Shown: positions 14,685-21,177 of the stretch, piece by piece | Numbering within the stretch: the first letter of the stretch is position 1 | How the letters are laid out: every line of letters begins with the position of its first letter | Source: a virus | DNA length: 22,749 nucleotides | Direction: 5' to 3' (one strand) | Virus record (IMG/VR): IMGVR_UViG_3300028675_000008 | Location: 1-22,749 of that record | Made by a program: the position numbers and the translations under genes | Notes under the pieces: generated by a model | The model's input: only the letters and a program-made list of their open reading frames with translations | Database searches by the model: none | What the model was told of the DNA's origin: nothing

Positions 14685-15041
14685 TCAACTCCGCTCCACC
14701 TCCCCCACCACCAGCCGCACCTTGCCCGGCCGCTCGGGAAGGTTTCGTTCTGCGTGCAGCACGGCCACCTGGTAGTCGTCTTTCAGGACTCCAGCCTTTA
14801 CAAGAGCGTCCAGAAGGGCCTTTGTGATGTTGTCCAGGTCCCGCTTGCGGCGGTCTGGTGGGTAGGCGAACACGTAGACCGCCACCTCCCCCGAGTACCG
14901 CACCCCCCAGGCCTTCAGGACCGCCCAGGCCTCCTTGTGCCACCGACGCGCCTGGGGAGAGAGGTAGCGGCCCCGACCTTTAGCCCCCCAATAGTGGTTG
15001 ATTGAAGGGGGCCAGGGCAAAAGCACGTCCAGGGTCTTCAC
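14685..15041 (-). CDS. rusA: RusA-type Holliday junction resolvase
   Basis: 118 residues from GTG 15041, which has GGAGGTG five bases upstream. The start LPWPPSINHYWGAKGRGRYL (8-27) and the core PPDRRKRDLDNITKALLDAL (61-80) followed by KDDYQV (87-92) are the RusA pattern. The acidic residues D68, D70 and D88/D89 correspond to the metal ligands of the family. RusA cuts four-way junctions. In phages it resolves recombination or replication intermediates so that branched DNA can be packaged, which fits its place just before the terminase genes. Length equals the E. coli protein (about 120). Confidence 0.93.
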   Translation of the reverse strand: MKTLDVLLPWPPSINHYWGAKGRGRYLSPQARRWHKEAWAVLKAWGVRYSGEVAVYVFAYPPDRRKRDLDNITKALLDALVKAGVLKDDYQVAVLHAERNLPERPGKVRLVVGEVERS

Positions 15042-15231
15042 GCCTCACCTCCTTTCCCCTCCTCCCGCGGGACCCCCCGGCCCCCCGAGGCCCCGCAGAG
15101 GAGGGGTGCTAGCCCCAAGTTATGGAGGAGCCCCGTGGGTGAGGGGGCGGGGCCACCCCCCGAGTAGGCCGGTACCTCGGGCGTGACGCCCGTGAGGATC
15201 AACACTCGCCGCGGCCAACGCAACGCGCAAA
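15042..15231. other. GC-rich gap with small inverted repeats, no clear gene
   Basis: 190 bases between the small membrane protein and rusA. It contains cgggcgt/acgcccg around 15178-15192, ggggtgctagcccc around 15105-15118 and a gggggcggggccaccccc block near 15142-15159. An open frame (stop at 15038) crosses it, but it is Pro/Gly-rich, has no ribosome site and overlaps the membrane protein, so I do not call it. It may hold a structured leader for rusA. Confidence 0.3.
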
Positions 15232-15402
15232 TCACTTCAGCGCTCCCCATATCAGGGCGATGACGCCCCACCAGAAGAGGAGGATCCACATGTACCCCAC
15301 CACCGCCCCCTCAGGGACCTGCCTGCCGCCCCTGAGCGTCCAGGCCACAGTGGCGATGGTGGCCAGAAGGGCTAGGAGGTAGCTAACCAGGATAGCCATC
15401 AT
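15232..15402 (-). CDS. Small two-TM membrane protein, 56 residues
   Basis: Starts MMAILVSYLLALLATIATVA. Two hydrophobic segments (residues about 3-22 and 36-54, the second with MWILLFWWGVIALIWG) flank a short polar loop (LRGGRQVPEG), and it ends LK. GGAAGGTGAT precedes the paired ATGs (15402 and 15399), a usable ribosome site, and it lies 24 bases after the stop of the upstream gene on the same strand. Size and topology resemble class II holins, but it sits in the early/replication region and no endolysin is adjacent in this window, so a holin role is not established. Other options are a superinfection-exclusion or membrane-anchor peptide. Confidence 0.65.
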   Translation of the reverse strand: MMAILVSYLLALLATIATVAWTLRGGRQVPEGAVVGYMWILLFWWGVIALIWGALK

Positions 15403-15426
15403 CCCTATCACCTTCCTCTCCCTCCT

Positions 15427-16104
15427 TCACGCCGCCTCTTCCCTGAACACCAGCCTCCACGTCCGCCCGTGCTTGGCCAACAGGCGGACCCACGGGCTCA
15501 GGTCCGCCCACGGATCCAGCCGGCTCACCCCACGCCGGTTGCGGATGGCCAGGGCCACCAGCCAGGCCCGCCAGGCCCAGGCTTCGGCCTCGTTGGCCAG
15601 CTCCTCCTTCTTCTCTACCCAGGCCGGCTCCTCAAACCGCAGCGCGGCGAGGTGGGCCTCTCTGGCGAGGTGGGCCTGAGCCCACCGCTCCAGGGCCCTG
15701 ACCTCTAGAGCCACGTGCTGACCCTCCTCCACGGCCTCCAGGAGGGCCGCCCAGGTGTAGCGCTCCAGGCCCCAGCGGACGTAGCCCGAGAGCGCGTCGG
15801 TGAGGAGGCACCAAAAGGCGTAGGCCAGCCAGTAGGGCACGTTCCGCCCGATCTCCTCCTCCGCCTCGGCCCGCAGTTTGGCCTCGTAGGCCAGGGCGAA
15901 CGCCTCTCGGGCTTCCTGGGTGTCGTCCTGGGTGGTGACGAAGAAGTGGGCCAGGAGGTCCCGGTAATGGGCCATCTCCTCCCGGTGGCGGGCCAGAAAG
16001 GCCCGGGCGGCCTCAAGGTTCCCCACGAACTTGGGCCGCCCATCCTCCACGGCGAGGGTCAGCCCCTCCTCGTCCAGCGCCTTCACCAGCTCCACCAGGC
16101 TCAT
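15427..16104 (-). CDS. TubC-domain (N-terminal docking-like) protein
   Basis: 225 residues from ATG 16104 (MSLVELVKALDEEGLTLAVE). I prefer this start to the one 39 bases upstream because it overlaps the helicase stop as ATGA and has GGAGGT six bases before it. The first 55 residues (LVKALDEEGLTLAVEDGRPKF, then LEAARAFLARHREEMAHYRD and LLAHFF) look like a TubC N-terminal docking domain. That domain occurs on primases and replication-linked proteins of plasmids and phages. The rest is long, Trp- and Glu-rich helices (AEAEEEIGRNVPYWLAYAFW, ELANEAEAWAWRAWLVALAI) with no catalytic motif that I recognise. Coupled to the helicase, it may dock onto the replication complex. Confidence 0.7.
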   Translation of the reverse strand: MSLVELVKALDEEGLTLAVEDGRPKFVGNLEAARAFLARHREEMAHYRDLLAHFFVTTQDDTQEAREAFALAYEAKLRAEAEEEIGRNVPYWLAYAFWCLLTDALSGYVRWGLERYTWAALLEAVEEGQHVALEVRALERWAQAHLAREAHLAALRFEEPAWVEKKEELANEAEAWAWRAWLVALAIRNRRGVSRLDPWADLSPWVRLLAKHGRTWRLVFREEAA

Positions 16105-17726
16105 ACCCACACCTCCCCCCAGTACTCGCCCACTCTCGGCCACGGGTAGCCGTGCGGGGCCTTCCCCTGGTCCATGAGAACCACCCGCTGCCGAGCCCTG
16201 GTCACCGCCACGTACATCAGGCGGTGAAGGGCGTCCGGATTCTCCCGAAGGCCTTCAGCCGCCTTGCGAGTGTAGCCGGGCCAGACGTAGACGTGGTCGG
16301 CCTCACCGCCCTTCACGGAGTGGACGGTGCCGATCCAAACCAGGGGCTTCCCGTGGAGGACCAGGTCCGGGTGGCGCGTGGCCACCATGAGGGCGCTCCG
16401 CATCCCCTTTGGGGCGCTCCCCAGCAGGTGGTCCAAAAGCCACTCCGGGTCCCTGGCCGCAATGTGGGGGCGGTGCTCCGGCCTGAAGACGCCCCAGATG
16501 GGGTGGTCGTCGGGGATAACCGCCTCGTCCGGGAGGGCGGCGATGGCCTCCAGGGCCTCCGCCTTCTTCCCCAAGAAGGGGACCCGGGTCAAGTACTTGG
16601 CCCAGGCCTTCACGTCCTTCCCCAGGCGCTTCGGGAAGAGGAAGGCCCTGGCCTTCTGCCACCCGGCCCGCTCGTCATCGGGGAAGAGGTTGAGGCTGGG
16701 CCGCTTGGGGGCGTAGGGGTTCCCCCACGGGAGGCCCTTCTCGGCCAGAACGCCCTTCAGATCCTTCAGGTAGTAGCGCGTGGTGGCCAGGAAGAGCACG
16801 CTCTCCCCCCGCCGAATCGCCCCCTCGGCGTCCTCCACGGCCCAGCGGGGGGCATCGGGGGGCACGCGCAGGTAGGCGACCTCCCCCTCCTCCGGCCGGG
16901 GCTTGTAGCGCTTCTCGGCCCGGTTCCGCGCCCTCCCGATGATAGACTCGGCCAGGGCCTGGACCTTCGCCGGCACCCGGTAGGACTGGGAGAGCACGAT
17001 CTCCCGGTCCACCGGGAAGGAGAGGAAGCTGGTGCCGTCCGCCCCCAGGTGGGCGTAGATGCTCTGGTCGTCGTCCCCCACCAGCGCCGTGTAGCGTGCG
17101 CCGGCGGCCCACTTCTTCACCAGCTCCAGCTGCAGGGGCGTCAGGTCCTGGGCCTCGTCCACGAAGAGGTAGTCCACGCCCAGGCCCGGCAGGACGAGGG
17201 CTCTCTCCAACATGGCCGGGAAGTCCACCAGGCCCTCCTGGCTCATCCAAGCCCTCCAGCGGGCCCAGAAGGCCCGCACCTCCTCGGGCCACTGGGCCAT
17301 GGGCCGCGTGGTGTTCCTGAGGTAGACCAGCTGGTCGTAGATCTGGTCGCCGGGGAGGCCTCCTTCCTCCTCGCTGTAGGGGTCCAGGGCGTCCACGGTG
17401 TTCCCGCGGTAGTCCACCCGGGGCGTCAGCCGCCACGTGTCCGGGACCTGGGCGTTCCACTGGGCGATCCGCTCCTTGGTGAGGGCTAACTCGGGGTTCC
17501 CCAGGGCGCGGTAAGCCAGGGAGTGGATCGTGCCCAGGTTGTCCCGAGGCACCTGCCCGCCGATCCTAGCGGTAAACTCCTTGAACGCCGCCCTGGAGAA
17601 AGACGCCACGGCGATCGCCTCTCCGGGCACTCCACTTGTGACAAGCTTCTCCACCTCGCCGGCCAACCAGGTGGTCTTCCCGGTGCCCGGCGGTCCGTAG
17701 ACCCTCACGCGGCTAGAACCAGTCAT
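16101..17726 (-). CDS. UvrD/PcrA-type superfamily 1 DNA helicase
   Basis: 541 residues from ATG 17726 (MTGSSRVRVYGPPGTGKTTW). Frames extend upstream into the repeat array, but this start has a purine-rich AAGGGGGGG motif and only a 14-base overlap with the preceding gene. Motif I is GPPGTGKTT (11-19). Motif II is VDEAQDL (about 207-213) and motif III GDDDQSIYAHLG (about 233-244). Motif V is GTVHSVKGGEADHVYVWPG (about 462-480) and motif VI RLMYVAVTRARQRVVL (about 501-516). It is shorter than UvrD (about 720), with reduced 1B/2B domains. It probably unwinds DNA in phage replication, possibly as the phage's main replicative helicase since no DnaB-like gene is in view. Confidence 0.92.
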   Translation of the reverse strand: MTGSSRVRVYGPPGTGKTTWLAGEVEKLVTSGVPGEAIAVASFSRAAFKEFTARIGGQVPRDNLGTIHSLAYRALGNPELALTKERIAQWNAQVPDTWRLTPRVDYRGNTVDALDPYSEEEGGLPGDQIYDQLVYLRNTTRPMAQWPEEVRAFWARWRAWMSQEGLVDFPAMLERALVLPGLGVDYLFVDEAQDLTPLQLELVKKWAAGARYTALVGDDDQSIYAHLGADGTSFLSFPVDREIVLSQSYRVPAKVQALAESIIGRARNRAEKRYKPRPEEGEVAYLRVPPDAPRWAVEDAEGAIRRGESVLFLATTRYYLKDLKGVLAEKGLPWGNPYAPKRPSLNLFPDDERAGWQKARAFLFPKRLGKDVKAWAKYLTRVPFLGKKAEALEAIAALPDEAVIPDDHPIWGVFRPEHRPHIAARDPEWLLDHLLGSAPKGMRSALMVATRHPDLVLHGKPLVWIGTVHSVKGGEADHVYVWPGYTRKAAEGLRENPDALHRLMYVAVTRARQRVVLMDQGKAPHGYPWPRVGEYWGEVWV

Positions 17727-18633
17727 CGTCCACCCCCCCTTGGGCCGGTGGCGTTGCCACATCGCCACTTCCCTCAAAAGAAGTGGCAACGGGGTTTATG
17801 CCGTTCAGGACACGCTTTTCTCCCCCGGTTGCCACATTGCCACTTCCTTTTTCTTTTTCCGGGTCCCCACCCCGGGAATCGTCACGAAGTGGCAATGTGG
17901 CAACGCCCTCCTTTTTCTCCGTGCTGGACGGGGCGGAGAGCGTTGCCACTTCTCCGCGGAGAAGTGGCAACGTGGCAACACCCGTGAAATCTGTCTCGGC
18001 CTCGCCCTGCCCGTCCAGCAAGGAAGCGGGCAGGGCCCAGTAACGCCTGTGCACGTACCCGCTGGACCTCAGCGCCAGCCGGACGCTCTCCGCCCCATAC
18101 CGGCGCAGGAGGTAGGCCATCTCCCGGGGGCGAATCCGCTGCCCCCGGTTCTCCGTGCTCCACTTGGCCAAGTGGGTGGCGTGCACCAAGACGCTGCCTC
18201 CCCGTTCCACCGGGAGCTCCATGCGCACGTGGCTCTTCCAAGCGGCCTCGTCCTCCTCGCTGGCGGGCTTGTAGGCGTCCAGGTAGGCCTCCAAGAGGCT
18301 CACCAGCCAGTCCAGCTCCTCGGCCTCCGGGGCCTCGTAGTCCACGGTGGCCTGGGCGATGACCTGGACGACGATGTCCCAGTAGCGCTGGTCCACCCAG
18401 CGAAGGAGGTGATGCGTGGCCTGGAAGACGCTGAGGCGGAGGCGCCGCTGGTTGAGCAGGGCTTCCGCCGTCCCCAGCTCCACGTGCCGCCCGTTCACCA
18501 CGGCCACGTAGCGGGGCGGCGTGGAGAGGTAGCGGCGGATCTCCTGCAGGCCGGGCCAGCCCCACTCGTCCCGCAGGTAGGCCAGGGCCTCTTCCCTAGT
18601 CATCTCGGGGGGCTTCAAGGCGCCGGCTTCCAT
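17713..18633 (-). CDS. Replication initiator candidate with origin-like repeats in 3' end
   Basis: 306 residues, MEAGALKPPEMTREEALAYL at the start; GGAGG lies five bases before ATG 18633. Residues 1-215 are helical with an HTH-like start (LAYLRDEWGWPGLQEIRRYL), a central VFQATHHLLRWVDQRYWDIV, and a winged-helix-like segment (HLAKWSTENRGQRIRPREMA, then YLLRRYGAESVRLALRS). From residue 219 the protein is low complexity, with repeated G/N/D-VAT motifs (GVATLPL, EVATL, NVATG, PVATS, DVATP). These come from a DNA repeat array at 17753-17979. No known family is recognised. Phage initiators such as lambda O carry their origin inside their own gene, and the next gene is a helicase, so I infer an initiator. 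The repeat-coded tail may be only tolerated protein. Confidence 0.65.
   Translation of the reverse strand: MEAGALKPPEMTREEALAYLRDEWGWPGLQEIRRYLSTPPRYVAVVNGRHVELGTAEALLNQRRLRLSVFQATHHLLRWVDQRYWDIVVQVIAQATVDYEAPEAEELDWLVSLLEAYLDAYKPASEEDEAAWKSHVRMELPVERGGSVLVHATHLAKWSTENRGQRIRPREMAYLLRRYGAESVRLALRSSGYVHRRYWALPASLLDGQGEAETDFTGVATLPLLRGEVATLSAPSSTEKKEGVATLPLRDDSRGGDPEKEKGSGNVATGGEKRVLNGINPVATSFEGSGDVATPPAQGGVDDDWF
17753..17979. repeat. Alternating iteron array, putative replication origin
   Basis: Six copies of GAAGTGGCAAYGTGGCAAC, whole or half, alternate in orientation. They are 17753-17772 (minus, one change), 17780-17790 (plus, half), 17828-17847 (minus), 17886-17904 (plus), 17942-17952 (minus, half) and 17961-17979 (plus). 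They form three inverted pairs. The middle pair matches over 19 bases around a 38-base loop. Each full copy is itself two tandem GTGGCAAY blocks. Short T-rich tracts lie between (17844-17860, 17910-17919). The array sits in the 3' end of the initiator candidate and ends just before the helicase start. Confidence 0.8.
17942..17971. repeat. Perfect 30-bp palindrome in the iteron array
   Basis: The fifth and sixth repeats meet tail to tail to give a perfect palindrome with CCGCGG at its centre and GTTGCCAC/GTGGCAAC at its ends. It could bind a dimeric initiator or extrude as a cruciform. The other two pairs have spacers of 7 and 38 bases. Confidence 0.9.
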
Positions 18634-19241
18634 CCTTCCCTCCTACCCCCCTTGGGGCGGAACACCGGTTCGGCGGGCCGCTTCTTCCCAGCTTCCAGGC
18701 CTGACCGCGCCGTCCCCTCCACCTCACCCCGCTCCGACGGGGCGAACACCGAGGAGGCCTCCCCGAAGATGAGCTCCCTGGCCTCCTCCTCCGAGATGAG
18801 CCCGCCGCCCACCAGCCTCCCCAGCTGGTAGGCCATGCGGTTCAGGGCGTTGTTGCGGTTGCCGGGGTGGGCGTTCTGCTTGAACTCGTTGACAATGCGG
18901 GCCAGGGCCGCCTCGGCGTAGCGCCGGATGAGGTAGCCGGGCTCGTCCTGGTTAACGTGCGTCCGCACGTAGCCCCGCAAAAACCCCTTCCGGATGGCCT
19001 CGGGGCCGTGGCGGGCCACCAGGTGCACCTCGTAGGCGTCCAGGAGGTAGCCCTCGCGCCGAGTGGGGTGCCACGCCGCCAGGAGAATGCCCTCTTCAAG
19101 CAAGGTGGCGTGGCTCTCCACTTCAAAACCTTCGGCCTCAAGGGCTATCCTGGCCCACCGCACCGCCTCGGGGGCGAATGCCCGGTACCTCCACCTGTGC
19201 GGCTCGCGGTCGTAAAGGGCGCGGTGGGCCATGGCGCTCAC
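18615..19241 (-). CDS. PriCT-like primase-associated protein
   Basis: 208 residues from GTG 19241, which overlaps the upstream stop as GTGA (an ATG three codons later is also possible). The middle has a GYVRTHVNQDEPGYLIRRYA segment. Residues about 125-160 read HPGNRNNALNRMAYQLGRLV, then GGGLISEEEARELI. This 'G.RN..LN..A..LG.L...GL' block is the helical element common at the ends of phage and plasmid primase-polymerases and primase-helicases. No primase catalytic acidic motif is seen, so it is likely a stand-alone accessory domain. The C-terminal 40 residues are basic and low complexity. It lies in the replication block and probably assists initiation or priming. The role is inferred from motif and place. 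Confidence 0.6.
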   Translation of the reverse strand: MSAMAHRALYDREPHRWRYRAFAPEAVRWARIALEAEGFEVESHATLLEEGILLAAWHPTRREGYLLDAYEVHLVARHGPEAIRKGFLRGYVRTHVNQDEPGYLIRRYAEAALARIVNEFKQNAHPGNRNNALNRMAYQLGRLVGGGLISEEEARELIFGEASSVFAPSERGEVEGTARSGLEAGKKRPAEPVFRPKGGRREGWKPAP

Positions 19242-19813
19242 CAGAGGGAATCGGCGACCTTGGCGGCTTGGGCCTTGGTCTTCTTCCTAGGCACCGGGGC
19301 GTACCCGGTGATGACGTTCACCTCCCGGTTCTGCCCGGGCCGCTTGGCCACGGTGACCAGGACGGGCCGCCCGGCCTCGGAAATGACCTCCCCGCCCACG
19401 CGGATCACCACCCCCCGCACGGGCTCCTGGTCGGGCACGAAGAAGTGGGGAAGCCGGGCCAGGTCCTCCGGGGAGTTCACCCCGGGGATGTCCATCTCCA
19501 GGGCCGGGGCGTCCTCCTCGTTCACGATGCGGCCCCACAGGGCCCCCACCACTTCCCAAAAGCGGCTCTTCTCGTTCCACCTGAGGCCGTACTCTCCGCT
19601 GGGCAGCCGGACCAGGGCGGGGATGTTGACGATGTCGGAGAGGCGCCCCTCCTCGTCCTCCCAGATGAAGCGGAGAGCGGGCTTGGGCTCCTCCTGGAAC
19701 TTGGTGTCCCGGAGGCCCGCCTGGACCTCCACCAGCCGGAACTCGTAGGTCCCGGGCTCCCTGAGCGTGAACTCGCCGTTCTGCTGGACTACCACTCCTT
19801 TAAAGATCCCCAT
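19238..19813 (-). CDS. Possible ssDNA-binding/replication protein
   Basis: 191 residues, MGIFKGVVVQQNGEFTLREP at the start; AAGGAGG lies five bases before ATG 19813. The N-terminal 110 residues are beta-rich (TYEFRLVEVQAGLRDTKFQE, then PKPALRFIWEDEEG, SDIVNIPALVRL) and the C-terminal part has RGVVIRVGGEVISEAGRPVL then VTVAKR. A basic tail (APVPRKKTKAQAAK) closes it. Layout and position in front of the primase-associated gene resemble the OB-fold-like DNA-binding proteins that many phages carry in place of SSB. I do not recognise a named family, and none of the usual SSB aromatic signatures is certain. Expressed from the early operon and coupled to the next gene. Confidence 0.45.
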   Translation of the reverse strand: MGIFKGVVVQQNGEFTLREPGTYEFRLVEVQAGLRDTKFQEEPKPALRFIWEDEEGRLSDIVNIPALVRLPSGEYGLRWNEKSRFWEVVGALWGRIVNEEDAPALEMDIPGVNSPEDLARLPHFFVPDQEPVRGVVIRVGGEVISEAGRPVLVTVAKRPGQNREVNVITGYAPVPRKKTKAQAAKVADSLW

Positions 19814-19844
19814 GGTTCCTCCTTTCGCCCATCCTGGGCATTCG

Positions 19845-20357
19845 CTACTGGGCTTCCCGCCCGTCGTAGCCCTCGTCCAGAAGGCCGAACTCCTGGGCCA
19901 AGTCCCCGCTGTACAGCTCAGGGGGCCAGTCCCAGGAGATGTCCGCCGTGCCCTCCGGGGTCATGGCCCGGAGAACCTCCTCCGTGTCCTCGTCCAGGAA
20001 AAGCCGCACCACGCCCTCCCCCCGGCACGTGGGGCAGTCGCCCCAGTCGTCGTCCGGGGGCAGGGTCCGGGGCGTGAGGGGGCTCCGGCCCAACGGCACG
20101 GGGCTGACCCCCGTCCCCTCGCAGAAGGGGCAGGGGCGCCGCGCCCTCACCTTCAGGCCGGGGCGGTCCATCACGGGGGCCGTCGTCACGTCCCGGACCA
20201 CGCCCTCCCGGAAAAGGGGGTGGGCGTTGGCCAAAGCCCCCTCCGCCCAGCGGCGGGCCAGGTCCTCCCGGCCCTCCAGCCGGGCCTCCCAGGCCCGGGA
20301 GATGAGAGAGCGCCCGGACAGCCTCCAGGCCCACACGGCTTTGGCCAGGCGGGTCAT
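19845..20357 (-). CDS. Zinc protein with two DnaJ-like CxxCxGxG motifs
   Basis: 170 residues from ATG 20357, which overlaps the upstream stop as ATGA and has AAGGAGG about seven bases before it. Longer readings upstream are Gly/Pro shadow sequence. Residues 1-50 are helical (AVWAWRLSGRSLISRAWEAR). Two motifs, CPFCEGTGV (76-84) and CPTCRGEGVV (108-117), form a DnaJ-type zinc centre with a 28-residue Pro/Asp loop. The C-terminal 50 residues are acidic (FLDEDTEEVLRAM and onward). It has no J domain. Proteins with one such zinc pair occur in phage early regions and as chaperone-like or nucleic-acid-binding factors. The function here is unknown. Confidence 0.65.
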   Translation of the reverse strand: MTRLAKAVWAWRLSGRSLISRAWEARLEGREDLARRWAEGALANAHPLFREGVVRDVTTAPVMDRPGLKVRARRPCPFCEGTGVSPVPLGRSPLTPRTLPPDDDWGDCPTCRGEGVVRLFLDEDTEEVLRAMTPEGTADISWDWPPELYSGDLAQEFGLLDEGYDGREAQ

Positions 20358-20635
20358 GGCCGCACCTCCTTCAGCCGCCGCTGGAGGGCGTAGGCCATCT
20401 CCCGCAGGACTTCCCGCTCCTGCTGGAGGTAGGCGTAGTGCTCCCGGGCCTGGGCGGTGTAAACGAGCATCATGGGGTTGTGCTGGTACTGGGCGGGGTT
20501 CACGAGGAGGGGCGACCCGCCCCAGCCCTCCTCCATCGCCCGAAGCTCCCGCTCCACCTCTTCCAAGCGCCAAAGGACCTTCTGGAGCTTGGTTTCCAAC
20601 TTGGCCGCCTTCGTGCTATCCTGGGTCTTGAGCAT
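20354..20635 (-). CDS. Small coiled-coil protein
   Basis: 93 residues from ATG 20635 (MLKTQDSTKAAKLETKLQKV). An in-frame GTG seven codons earlier is less likely because GGAGG, eight bases before ATG 20635, would then be coding. Residues 10-36 and 62-90 form long charged helices (LETKLQKVLWRLEEVERELR and EHYAYLQQEREVLREMAYAL). Between them is a loop with GGSPLLVNPAQYQHNP. It looks like a helical hairpin or coiled-coil dimer. No family recognised. It is translated together with the zinc protein by overlap, so the two may act together. Confidence 0.65.
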   Translation of the reverse strand: MLKTQDSTKAAKLETKLQKVLWRLEEVERELRAMEEGWGGSPLLVNPAQYQHNPMMLVYTAQAREHYAYLQQEREVLREMAYALQRRLKEVRP

Positions 20636-20658
20636 CCTATTGCCCTCCTTTCGCACAG

Positions 20659-20682
20659 GGGCCCTACCCCCGCAGGGCCCCG
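20659..20682. terminator. GC-rich hairpin over the end of the Xis-like gene
   Basis: GGGGCCCT (20659-20666) pairs perfectly with AGGGCCCC (20675-20682), leaving an 8-base loop. It covers the stop codon of the Xis-like gene on the minus strand. There is no U-tract after it, and genes continue on the same strand, so it is more likely an attenuator or mRNA-stabilising stem than a full terminator. Confidence 0.35.
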
Positions 20683-20903
20683 TCGTGCCTATCGCGGACC
20701 GGGGCGGGTTCCAGCGAGGCCGCGCCCCCGGCGAGCACGAACTCTTCCAGCGCCTTGACCGGGATGAGGACCCGGTCGCCCACGCGGGCGTGGCGGAGCT
20801 TCCCGGCGCGGATCAGCTTCCACATGGTCCTCTCGCTGACCCCGATGGCCTTGGCCGCCTGGGGCACCGAGAGGGCGATGACGGGAAGCGTGGGTTCAAG
20901 CAT
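20664..20903 (-). CDS. Excisionase-family HTH DNA-binding protein
   Basis: 79 residues. LSVPQAAKAIGVSERTMWKL and IRAGKLRHARVGDRVLIPVK (residues 11-50) are a complete MerR/Xis-type winged HTH: the helix-turn-helix, the 'I..G.L.....G.....v....' wing and the following helix ALEEFVLAGG. AGGAGG lies about six bases before ATG 20903, which overlaps the Cro-like gene by 8 bases. Such proteins serve as recombination directionality factors with tyrosine integrases or as simple regulators. An integrase begins at 22647 on the opposite strand, so an Xis role is plausible: made early in lytic growth, when the integrase-containing operon is off. A plain regulator remains possible. Confidence 0.85.
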   Translation of the reverse strand: MLEPTLPVIALSVPQAAKAIGVSERTMWKLIRAGKLRHARVGDRVLIPVKALEEFVLAGGAASLEPAPVRDRHDGALRG

Positions 20904-21117
20904 GGGGGGCCTCCTGGTTGACTACAGGTAGTAGTTCATCAAGCGAAACAGAAAGAGCCCTTGCGAGAGCTACCAGAGCCCTTTTCCCAGGCTCTTTCCT
21001 GCCGGCTTCTACCTGCCAGATGAAGCCCTGGGTGAGGCCTGCCCGCCTAGCAAGCTCACCCTGGGAAAGCCCCCTCTTCAACCGCATCTCTTTGATGCGC
21101 TCACCTATCCCGGTCAT
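20896..21117 (-). CDS. Cro-like HTH regulator
   Basis: 73 residues from ATG 21117, MTGIGERIKEMRLKRGLSQG and on. Residues about 5-60 are a standard XRE/Cro-CI helix-turn-helix: RLKRGLSQGELARRAGLTQG, then FIWQVEAGRKEPGKRALVAL, ARALSVSLDELL. It has no peptidase domain. The -10 element of its promoter lies only nine bases upstream, so the ATG falls at or within two or three bases of the predicted transcription start. The mRNA is probably leaderless, which is common in Thermus-type bacteria. A GTG one codon earlier is the alternative; a TTG at 21147 would lie upstream of the promoter's -10. As first gene of the lytic operon, divergent from the CI-like repressor, it should act as Cro. Confidence 0.88.
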   Translation of the reverse strand: MTGIGERIKEMRLKRGLSQGELARRAGLTQGFIWQVEAGRKEPGKRALVALARALSVSLDELLPVVNQEAPHA

Positions 21118-21119
21118 CA

Positions 21120-21132
21120 CTACCAATGGTAG
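21120..21132. promoter_or_regulatory. Operator 1 of the lysogeny switch
   Basis: CTACCAATGGTAG, a palindrome with half-site CTACC/GGTAG and three central bases. It covers the -10 element of the leftward Cro-like promoter, so repressor bound here would block lytic transcription. It is the most symmetric of three similar sites. Confidence 0.65.
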
Positions 21133-21154
21133 CACCTCGGAAACCAAAAGTCAA
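21126..21154 (-). promoter_or_regulatory. Leftward early promoter (PR-like)
   Basis: On the minus strand, TTGACT (21154-21149) and TACCAT (21131-21126) are separated by 17 bases: 5 of 6 and 4 of 6 matches to the housekeeping consensus. The predicted transcription start is about 21119-21117, on the Cro-like ATG itself. Operator 1 overlaps the -10 and operator 2 touches the -35. Confidence 0.7.
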
Positions 21155-21166
21155 TACCACCGGTAG
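21154..21166. promoter_or_regulatory. Operator 2 of the lysogeny switch
   Basis: ATACCACCGGTAG, same TACC-N3-GGTA arrangement as operator 1. Its centre is 34 bases from the centre of operator 1. It adjoins the -35 of the leftward promoter. Confidence 0.6.
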
Positions 21167-21177
21167 TCGTTTGCCTA

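Noticed and set aside
15038-15289. An 83-codon minus-strand frame ahead of rusA.
   Set aside because: It overlaps the membrane peptide, is Gly/Pro-rich and has no ribosome site; treated as non-coding.
15232-15402. Firm call of a holin.
   Set aside because: Only size and topology support it; no endolysin or lysis cassette is adjacent.
16152-17489. A 445-codon plus-strand open frame opposite the helicase.
   Set aside because: Gly/Pro/His/Val-rich shadow frame typical of very GC-rich DNA. The helicase on the other strand has all its motifs in order.
17753-17979. CRISPR array.
   Set aside because: The repeats alternate in orientation, spacers vary from 0 to about 38 bases, and the array is within an open frame; no cas gene is near.
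17740-18831. A 363-codon plus-strand frame across the iteron array.
   Set aside because: It crosses three minus-strand genes, is Pro/Gly/His-rich and has no recognisable motif.
20922-20934. CTACAGGTAGTAG as a fourth operator.
   Set aside because: It has a different half-site spacing (CTAC-N5-GTAG) from the other three and lies inside the Cro-like coding sequence; probably chance.
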